This document shows positions 58,017 to 64,000 of a stretch of 64,000 nucleotides of DNA, one piece after another; the stretch's first letter is position 1, and every line of letters starts with the position of its first letter. The notes under the pieces are model-generated. The model saw nothing but the letters and a program-made list of their open reading frames with translations. It ran no database searches and was not told the DNA's origin. A program made the translations under genes and the position numbers. Origin of the DNA: Salinibacterium sp. dk2585 (lineage in GTDB: Bacteria; Actinomycetota; Actinomycetes; Actinomycetales; Microbacteriaceae); the NCBI RefSeq assembly GCF_008001035.1, contig NZ_CP042856.1, positions 2,046,001 through 2,110,000 on the forward strand. Reading direction: 5' to 3'.

Positions 58017-59750
58017 TTGGCACTCCTCTCCCTCGTGCTGCGCACGATCAAGCCGTACACGCGATGGGTCATCGCGGTCTTCGTGCTGCAACTCATCTCC
58101 ACCATCGCGGCGCTGTACCTGCCGAGCCTCAACGCGAGCATCATCGACCGCGGCATCGCGCAGGGGGATCTCGACTTCATCTGGTCGACCGGGGTGACCA
58201 TGCTGGGCGTGTGCCTCGTGCAGGTCGCGACGGCCATCACGGCCGTGTACTTCGGCGCCCGCACGTCGATGGCGGTCGGACGCGACATCCGTCGTGCGAT
58301 CTATCGCAAGGTCGATTCGCTGAGCGCCCTCGAGCTGGGACGCTTCGGCACTGCCACGCTCATCACGCGCGGCACGAACGACGTGCAACAGGTGCAGATG
58401 CTCGTGCTCATGACGCTCAACTTCATGGTGTCGACGCCCATCATGTGCGTCGGCGGCATCATCATGGCGTTGCGTGAAGACGCGGGGCTGTCGTGGCTCG
58501 TGTGGGTGTCGGTGCCCGTGCTGTTCCTGGTCGTGGGCATCCTCGTCTTCCTCCTGATGCCACTCTTTCGGCAGATGCAGGACCGCATCGACGGCATCAA
58601 CGGGGTGCTCCGCGAGCAGATCATCGGCATCCGGGTCGTGCGGGCCTTCGTGCGCGAGCCCTTCGAGGCTGAGCGTTACCAGCGTGCGAACGAGGCCCTC
58701 ACGCGGGTGTCGGTCAAGGTCGGCAACCTCTTCGTGCTCATGTTCCCGGCGATCATGATGATCCTGCACTTCGCGACGGCGGCCGTGCTGTGGTTCGGTG
58801 GGCAGCGCGTGGATGCGGGTGAGATGGAGGTCGGCTCGCTGACGGCCTTCCTGCAGTACCTGCTGCAGATCCTCATCGCCGTCATGATGGGCGTCTTCAT
58901 GGTCATGATGGTGCCTCGCGCGGTCGTGTGCGCCGAACGCATCGACGAGGTGCTGGAGACCGAGAGCAGCCAGTCCCTGCCGCAGGGGGAGGCACACGCG
59001 ACGCCACGCGATGGACGCGTCGAGTTCCGGGCTGTGACATTCGGCTACCCGGGCGCCGAGCGGCCGGTGCTCGACGGGCTGAGCTTCGAGGCGGCGCCCG
59101 GGCAGACGACCGCGATCGTGGGCTCGACGGGCTCGGGCAAGACCTCGCTCGTGCACCTCATCCCCCGCCTCTACGACCCGCAGCAGGGGTCCGTGACGAT
59201 CGACGGCGTGCCCGTGTCGGAGCTCACGCGAGCCCAGTTGGCGAGCGTCGTCGCCCTCGTGCCGCAGAAGCCCTACCTGTTCTCAGGCACGATTGCCTCG
59301 AACCTGCGCTTCGGCAACGCGGATGCAACGGACGAAGAGCTCTGGGAGGCGCTGCGCATCGCGCAGGCGGAGGACTTCGTGCGCGCGATGCCCGAAGGGC
59401 TCAACGAGCACGTTGCCCAGGGCGGAACGAGCGTCTCGGGTGGACAGCGCCAGCGACTCAGCATCGCGCGGGCGCTCGTCGCGAAACCGGCCGTCTACCT
59501 CTTCGATGACTCCTTCTCGGCGCTCGACGTCACGACGGACGCCCGCCTGCGCGCCGCCCTCGGCGACGCCATCAGCGACGCGACCGTCATCATCGTCGCC
59601 CAGCGCATCTCCACGATCCGCGAGGCCGACCAGATCATCGTGCTCGACGCCGGCCGCATCGTCGCCCGCGGCACGCACGAACGGCTGCTCGAGACAGACC
59701 CGACGTATCAGGAGATCATCGAGTCGCAGCTGAGCGCGGAGGTGGCGTGA
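58017..59750 (+). CDS. Heterodimeric ABC exporter subunit with degenerate catalytic site
   Basis: This 577-residue half-transporter has six membrane helices (1-320) with the coupling segment FGTATLITRGTNDVQQVQML, and an ATPase domain with Walker A IVGSTGSGKTSLVHLIPRLY, Q-loop LVPQKPYLFSGTIA, intact signature TSVSGGQRQRLSIARALVAK and Walker B VYLFDDSFSALD. The catalytic Glu is Asp (D-D-S). Its partner has the intact DEATS but a changed signature, so the pair forms one good and one degenerate ATP site, as in TM287/288-type exporters. TTG start with AAGGA 8 nt upstream. Substrate unknown; lipid or drug export is likely. Confidence 0.9.
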   Translation: MALLSLVLRTIKPYTRWVIAVFVLQLISTIAALYLPSLNASIIDRGIAQGDLDFIWSTGVTMLGVCLVQVATAITAVYFGARTSMAVGRDIRRAIYRKVDSLSALELGRFGTATLITRGTNDVQQVQMLVLMTLNFMVSTPIMCVGGIIMALREDAGLSWLVWVSVPVLFLVVGILVFLLMPLFRQMQDRIDGINGVLREQIIGIRVVRAFVREPFEAERYQRANEALTRVSVKVGNLFVLMFPAIMMILHFATAAVLWFGGQRVDAGEMEVGSLTAFLQYLLQILIAVMMGVFMVMMVPRAVVCAERIDEVLETESSQSLPQGEAHATPRDGRVEFRAVTFGYPGAERPVLDGLSFEAAPGQTTAIVGSTGSGKTSLVHLIPRLYDPQQGSVTIDGVPVSELTRAQLASVVALVPQKPYLFSGTIASNLRFGNADATDEELWEALRIAQAEDFVRAMPEGLNEHVAQGGTSVSGGQRQRLSIARALVAKPAVYLFDDSFSALDVTTDARLRAALGDAISDATVIIVAQRISTIREADQIIVLDAGRIVARGTHERLLETDPTYQEIIESQLSAEVA

Positions 59751-61780
59751 TGGCACGCCGGGAGAGGCGCTCCGCGCCCGCATCGAAGGATGCGGCATCC
59801 GAGCCGACCACGGTCGACGCCGTCATCGACGGCACCGACTTCACCCCCGGCGAGGCCGACGGCGACATGTTCGGCGAAACGCCGGCGCGGAAGGCGCAGC
59901 ACTTCTGGCCCTCCGCGAAACGGCTCCTCGGGCTACTACGTCCGGAACGGGCCGGCATGGCGGTCGTCGTGGCGCTGGTCGTGGCATCAGTGGTGCTGAC
60001 GGTGCTCGCGCCGAAGGTGCTCGGCCAGGCGATGGATGTCATCTTCAACGGGGTGCTCGGATCGCAGCTCCCCGAGGGCGTGCCGCTCGAGACCGTCATC
60101 GAACAGGCACGTTCGAGCGGGAATGAGCAGTTCGCCGACATGCTCTCTGGCACCGAGGTGGTGCCGGGCCAGGGCGTCCAGTTCGACGAGCTGGCGCGGC
60201 TCATCGTGCTCGTGCTCGGCATGTACACCGTGGCATCCGTGCTCATGTGGGCGCAGGGCTACATCCTCAACAAGCTCGTCATGCGGGTCGTCTACCGGCT
60301 GCGGCAGAACATCGAGGAGAAGCTCAACCGCCTGCCGTTGCGCTACTTCGACACCCGCCAGCGCGGTGATCTCATGTCGCGCGTCACGAACGACGTCGAC
60401 AACATCCAGGCAGCACTGCAGCAGGCATTCTCGCAACTCGTGCAGTCGGGGCTCACGGTCATCGGAATCGGCGCGATGATGTTCGTCGTCTCGTGGCAAC
60501 TCGCCCTCATCGCCCTCATCGCGCTGCCGCTCTCCGCCATCATCGCGGGCGTCATCGGTGTGCGTTCCCAGAAGCTCTTCGCTGCCCAATGGAAGAACAC
60601 AGGCCACCTCAACGGGCACATCGAGGAGACCTTCTCGGGCCAGGAGATCGTGCGCGTGTTCGGCCGCGACCGCGAAATGCTCGAGGAGTTCGACCGGCGC
60701 AACGACGACCTCTACCGCGCAGCATCCGGAGCGCAGTTCGTCTCAGGCATGATCATGCCGGCCATGACCTTCGTGTCGTACCTGTCGTATGTGCTCATCG
60801 CGGTCGTCGGCGGGCTGCGGGTCGCGACCGGCAATCTCACGCTCGGCGACGCGACCGCCTTCATCCAGTACTCGCGCGAGTTCTCGCAGCCCCTCAGCGA
60901 GATGGCGGGAATGGCGAACATGCTGCAGTCCGGCGTCGCCTCGGCCGAGCGCACCTTCGAACTGCTCGACGCCGAGGAGCAGGAGACCGAGACACCCGAG
61001 GAGCGGCTGCCCGCCCGCCCCGACGGGCACGTCGAGTTCGAGGGCGTCACGTTCTCGTACTCGCCCGAGAAGCCGCTCATCGAAGACCTGTCGTTCTCCG
61101 CCGAACCCGGGCAGACGGTCGCGATCGTCGGACCGACCGGTGCGGGCAAGACGACGCTCGTGAACCTCGTCATGCGCTTCTACGAGCTCAGCGCGGGGCG
61201 AATCCTGCTCGACGGGGTCGACATCACCAAGCTCTCGCGCGCAGAACTTCGCTCGCAGGTCGGCATGGTGCTGCAGGACGCATTCCTCTTCGAGGGCACG
61301 ATCCGCGAGAACATCCGCTACGGCCGACTGGATGCCACAGACGACGAGGTCATTGCGGCGGCCGAGGCCACGATGGTCGACCGTTTCGTGCGCCAGCTGC
61401 CCGAGGGCTACGACACCGTGCTCGACGCCGACGGTGGCAGCGTCTCTGCCGGTGAGCGGCAGCTCATCACGATTGCGCGCGCGTTCCTCGCCAACCCCGC
61501 CCTGCTCATCCTCGACGAGGCGACCTCCTCGGTCGACACCCGCACCGAACTCCTCGTGCAGCAGGCCATGGCGGCCCTCCGCACGGAACGCACCTCCTTC
61601 GTGATCGCACACCGGCTCTCGACCATCCGCGACGCCCACACGATTCTTGTGATGCAGGACGGCCGCATCGTGGAGCAGGGCAACCACGAGAGGCTGCTCG
61701 AGCGCCGCGGGGCCTACTACGAGCTGTACCAGTCCCAGTTCATGGCCGGCCGGGAGACCGACGGCATGGTTGCGGGCTGA
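59747..61780 (+). CDS. Heterodimeric ABC exporter subunit with long N-terminal tail
   Basis: This 677-residue partner opens with a tail of about 55 residues, then six membrane helices with an extra extracytoplasmic stretch of about 70 residues between TM1 and TM2 (LGSQLPEGVPLETVIEQARS). The ATPase domain has Walker A IVGPTGAGKTTLVNLVMRFY, altered signature GSVSAGERQLITIARAFLAN and consensus Walker B LLILDEATSSVDTRTE. GTG (59747) or ATG (59750) start, overlapping the first subunit by 4 nt. The motif asymmetry complements that of the first subunit. Confidence 0.9.
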   Translation: MMARRERRSAPASKDAASEPTTVDAVIDGTDFTPGEADGDMFGETPARKAQHFWPSAKRLLGLLRPERAGMAVVVALVVASVVLTVLAPKVLGQAMDVIFNGVLGSQLPEGVPLETVIEQARSSGNEQFADMLSGTEVVPGQGVQFDELARLIVLVLGMYTVASVLMWAQGYILNKLVMRVVYRLRQNIEEKLNRLPLRYFDTRQRGDLMSRVTNDVDNIQAALQQAFSQLVQSGLTVIGIGAMMFVVSWQLALIALIALPLSAIIAGVIGVRSQKLFAAQWKNTGHLNGHIEETFSGQEIVRVFGRDREMLEEFDRRNDDLYRAASGAQFVSGMIMPAMTFVSYLSYVLIAVVGGLRVATGNLTLGDATAFIQYSREFSQPLSEMAGMANMLQSGVASAERTFELLDAEEQETETPEERLPARPDGHVEFEGVTFSYSPEKPLIEDLSFSAEPGQTVAIVGPTGAGKTTLVNLVMRFYELSAGRILLDGVDITKLSRAELRSQVGMVLQDAFLFEGTIRENIRYGRLDATDDEVIAAAEATMVDRFVRQLPEGYDTVLDADGGSVSAGERQLITIARAFLANPALLILDEATSSVDTRTELLVQQAMAALRTERTSFVIAHRLSTIRDAHTILVMQDGRIVEQGNHERLLERRGAYYELYQSQFMAGRETDGMVAG

Positions 61781-61865
61781 CAGCACTTTCCGCTCGCGCG
61801 CGCACGCGGCACTCCTCCAGACTCACGCTCCTACAATTGGACGCCCGGGCCAGAAGGGGGCTGCA

Positions 61866-62780
61866 GTGACCGACCAGACCCAAACAACACCGATGCAGGA
61901 CGCGGCGCCGACGATGGCTGTCCGCGGCTTCGACCGGCTGCTCACCACGCAGCGGCCCGCCGTGCTCGCGCATGTGCGGAACGTGCGGAGGAAGCATCCG
62001 GATGCCTCCCCCGAGCAGATCATCCGCGTCCTCGAGAAGCACTACCTCGCAGTCGTCACCTCGGGTGGTGCGGGCGTCGGTGCCGCCGCCATCGTGCCCG
62101 GGATCGGAACCGGTGCGAGCCTCGCACTGACGGGGGTCGAGACGGGCGTCTTCCTCGAGGTGAGCGCCCTCTTCGCCCAGTCGGTGACTGAGATCCACGG
62201 GATCGCCGTGACCGACCCCGACCGCGCCCGCACGATCGTCATGGCCATGATGCTCGGCACCCCGGGCGCAGAGCTCGTGCGCAGCCTCGCGGCGCAGGCG
62301 ACCGGCAGGGGCGTGCCGCGCACCGCCTTCTGGGGCGACATCATCGGCCGCTCCGTGCCCCAGGCCTTCACCGGGCCGATCGCCGACCGGGTCAAGCGCG
62401 CCTTCCTCGCCCGCTTCGTCCGCAACACCTCCACGAACGCCCTCGGCCGCCTGCTGCCCTTCGGTGTCGGTGCGGTTGTCGGTGGCACCGCGAGTCACCT
62501 GCTCGGACGCAAGATCGTTGCAGCCTCCCGCGACGCCTTCGGGCCGGCGCCCGCCACCTTCCCGCCAAACCTTGAGCAGTTGAAGCCGCCTCGTACACCG
62601 CTCATCAAGCGGGTGCCGAAGGTCTCGCCCACGCTCGTGCCACTCCGCCGTCAGCTCCCTGCCGCGCCGAGCCACGAGAGCGCCGGGCCCGGTGGTCCCG
62701 GAGATCCCGCTGCTTCGGCCGAGCCGGGCGGCTCCATCGAGCTCGACGCGGCCGAGCCGCTCGACACTCCTGAGCGCTGA
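61866..62780 (+). CDS. Conserved protein of unknown function with Gly/Ala-rich hydrophobic core
   Basis: I do not recognise this 304-residue protein with certainty. Residues 20-55 are basic and helical (FDRLLTTQRPAVLAHVRNVR). Then comes GGAGVGAAAIVPGIGTGASL and ALTGVETGVFLEVSALFAQS, a segment that could insert in the membrane or bind a ligand and distantly recalls EcsC-type proteins. A second hydrophobic Gly-rich stretch (LLPFGVGAVVGGTASHLLGR) follows, and then a Pro/Ser-rich acidic tail. GTG start with AAGGGGG upstream and TACAAT at about 61831. It follows the ABC exporter pair by 85 bp. Confidence 0.6.
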   Translation: MTDQTQTTPMQDAAPTMAVRGFDRLLTTQRPAVLAHVRNVRRKHPDASPEQIIRVLEKHYLAVVTSGGAGVGAAAIVPGIGTGASLALTGVETGVFLEVSALFAQSVTEIHGIAVTDPDRARTIVMAMMLGTPGAELVRSLAAQATGRGVPRTAFWGDIIGRSVPQAFTGPIADRVKRAFLARFVRNTSTNALGRLLPFGVGAVVGGTASHLLGRKIVAASRDAFGPAPATFPPNLEQLKPPRTPLIKRVPKVSPTLVPLRRQLPAAPSHESAGPGGPGDPAASAEPGGSIELDAAEPLDTPER

Positions 62781-62798
62781 GCGGGCCGGTGCCCTGCG

Positions 62799-64000
62799 TC
62801 ACTCCCCGACGGGCGCGGTCTCTTCGTCGTCGTCACCCGTGAAGGGGTCGACCTCGCTGTCGATGCGGTCGTCGCGGTGGATCTCGGCGTGCCGGTCCCA
62901 CTCCCCCATGAGCTGCTCGACGGCCGCGTGGAAGCGCGCGGTCGCGGCGCCCGGCGTCGTGTCGCCGAAGTGCCGCTTGACCCAGAATCGCAGCGTCGCA
63001 AGCGCCTTCTCGTCGTCCCTTACGCGGTCGACGTGCGAGACGACATCCGTCGCCTGCCCCGCCGAGAGCCATTCGGCCGCACCGAGGTAGCCCTCCTCGT
63101 CGACATCCGCCTGGGGGGATGCCGGCCTCGTCACAATGAGCGGCTTGCCGGTCGCGAGCCGGTCGTAGATCATGGCCGAGATGTCGGTGATCGCGACATC
63201 CGCGCTCGCCAGCTGCCAGCCGAGCGTCGGGCCATCGTCGTAGATGTGCTGCGCGCGCGAGTCCGCCGCGTTTGCCGCGGCAATCGCGGCGACGATCTGC
63301 TCGTGCGCCGACTTGGTCGCGGGGTCGAGCACGCCCGTGCGCGGATGCGGGCGATAGATGAGCCGGAAGCGCGCGTCGCCGAGCAGGGCCCGCGTCAGGG
63401 CGACGCCGTGCGAGGCCACCGACCCATACGCCGCTGCGGCGCGGTCGCCTTCCCAGGTGGGCGAGTACAGCACGACCGTGCGCTCGTCTGGCATGTAGGG
63501 CAGTTCGCCCTGCATGTGATCGGCCTGCGGTCGCCCGATCTGGATCGTGCGACGGTCGACATCGAAGTCCCAAAGCTTGCGGCTCAAACGGTCGTGGGCC
63601 GCCGCGCCCGCGATGAGGCTGTAGTCATACGCCTTGAACTGGTTCGTCGTCATGTACATCTTGTCGGACTCGCCGTGGTTGATGAACACGTGCCACATGC
63701 GGCCGTAGCGGAACATCTGGAAGTTGCGCGAGTTCTGGTTGACGTAGAAGACGATACGGAGTTCCTGATCGGCGACGAACTGCTCGAGGTCGGCGACCTT
63801 GCGTGCGTACACGACAGGCACGGGCGATTCGTCGAGGAGGCGCAGCATCGTGCTGGGCGTGCGGGCGATGATCGCAACCGGCCAGCGCTTCGCGAGTTCG
63901 GCGAGGGGCGCGTACCACTGGCGCACCTGGTACATGTTCACCGCGGCATCCGCAAAGTAGACGGCGATCTGGATGCTCTGGGGCGCGGGCTTCTGGACCG
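62799..64000 (-). CDS. TagF-like CDP-glycerol/ribitol glycerophosphotransferase (N terminus beyond the window)
   Basis: The open frame continues through the right edge (VQKPAPQSIQIAVYFADAAV is in frame before the first internal ATG), so 399 C-terminal residues are visible. Motifs of the teichoic acid polymerase family: WHVFINHGESDKMYMTTNQ (catalytic His), GRPQADHM, TVVLYSPTWEGDRAAAAYGS, RLIYRPHPRTGV and ADVAITDISAMIYDRLATGK. The C-terminal tail is very acidic (DSEVDPFTGDDDEETAPVGE). It probably transfers polyol-phosphate from CDP-polyol to a lipid-linked wall polymer at the cytoplasmic face. TagGH-like export genes lie 5 kb to the left. Confidence 0.85.
   Translation of the reverse strand, partial: VQKPAPQSIQIAVYFADAAVNMYQVRQWYAPLAELAKRWPVAIIARTPSTMLRLLDESPVPVVYARKVADLEQFVADQELRIVFYVNQNSRNFQMFRYGRMWHVFINHGESDKMYMTTNQFKAYDYSLIAGAAAHDRLSRKLWDFDVDRRTIQIGRPQADHMQGELPYMPDERTVVLYSPTWEGDRAAAAYGSVASHGVALTRALLGDARFRLIYRPHPRTGVLDPATKSAHEQIVAAIAAANAADSRAQHIYDDGPTLGWQLASADVAITDISAMIYDRLATGKPLIVTRPASPQADVDEEGYLGAAEWLSAGQATDVVSHVDRVRDDEKALATLRFWVKRHFGDTTPGAATARFHAAVEQLMGEWDRHAEIHRDDRIDSEVDPFTGDDDEETAPVGE

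Noticed and set aside
1-64000. Prophage, CRISPR-Cas, restriction or toxin-antitoxin system
   Set aside because: I looked for integrase, Cas, methylase, transposase and antitoxin motifs on both strands and saw none in the supported genes.

Overview
The window is about two-thirds G+C, densely packed and carries genes typical of a high-GC Gram-positive bacterium: a fused 2-oxoglutarate dehydrogenase/decarboxylase (kgd), a SigR/RsrA redox pair, GuaB1, the RamB-aceB-aceA glyoxylate module, DUF3039 and Tad pili. The gene order (sigR-rsrA beside aroA-rsgA-hisN; prfB near ftsE-ftsX and smpB-ssrA) and the very frequent hexamer GGATGC point to Actinomycetota, most likely family Microbacteriaceae. The genus cannot be named from the sequence alone.

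Layout. 1-10.3 kb: a cut GT87-like membrane glycosyltransferase, nnrD, an Old Yellow Enzyme, two CNNM/CorC membrane proteins, guaB1 and kgd. 10.3-18.9 kb: rsrA-sigR divergent from aroA-rsgA-hisN, a divergent pair of MFS exporters around an operator-rich 61-bp gap, a glycine-rich membrane protein and a YigZ protein. 18.9-26.2 kb: tmRNA (ssrA), a septum-formation-type lipoprotein, smpB, a DUF2071 protein, ftsX-ftsE, a heptad-repeat membrane protein, and prfB. 26.2-35.2 kb: a Tad pilus locus split in two (pilin and TadE-like genes at 26.7-28.2 kb; tadA-B-C at 32.2-35.2 kb) around an unrelated block: a PadR/membrane-protein pair, an FAH-family hydrolase and a membrane protein. 35.2-41.4 kb: a third MFS exporter, tRNA-Leu(UAG), DedA, and a manganese-type ABC operon with its DtxR-family regulator. 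41.4-46.9 kb: rdgB, rph, and then a MurD-like ligase plus a MurL-like epimerase, followed by pncB. 46.9-52.1 kb: ramB/aceB/aceA bracketed on both sides by clusters of one short repeat. 52.1-64 kb: a YtrA-type GntR regulator, DUF3039, an ABC exporter pair, a nucleotidyltransferase, TagGH-like ABC genes, a heterodimeric ABC exporter, an unknown protein and a TagF-like transferase cut by the right edge.

How it works together. The left part is central carbon, nucleotide and aromatic metabolism with redox control. SigR probably autoregulates from a promoter lying inside the first codons of aroA. The ssrA-smpB-prfB group serves translation rescue and termination. The murD2-murL pair suggests that D-glutamate enters peptidoglycan by epimerising UDP-MurNAc-L-Ala-L-Glu rather than by glutamate racemase. 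The right end looks like a teichoic acid or related polymer export locus. At least fifteen genes have a TAnnnT -10 box only 6-8 nt before the start codon, so leaderless mRNAs look common here.
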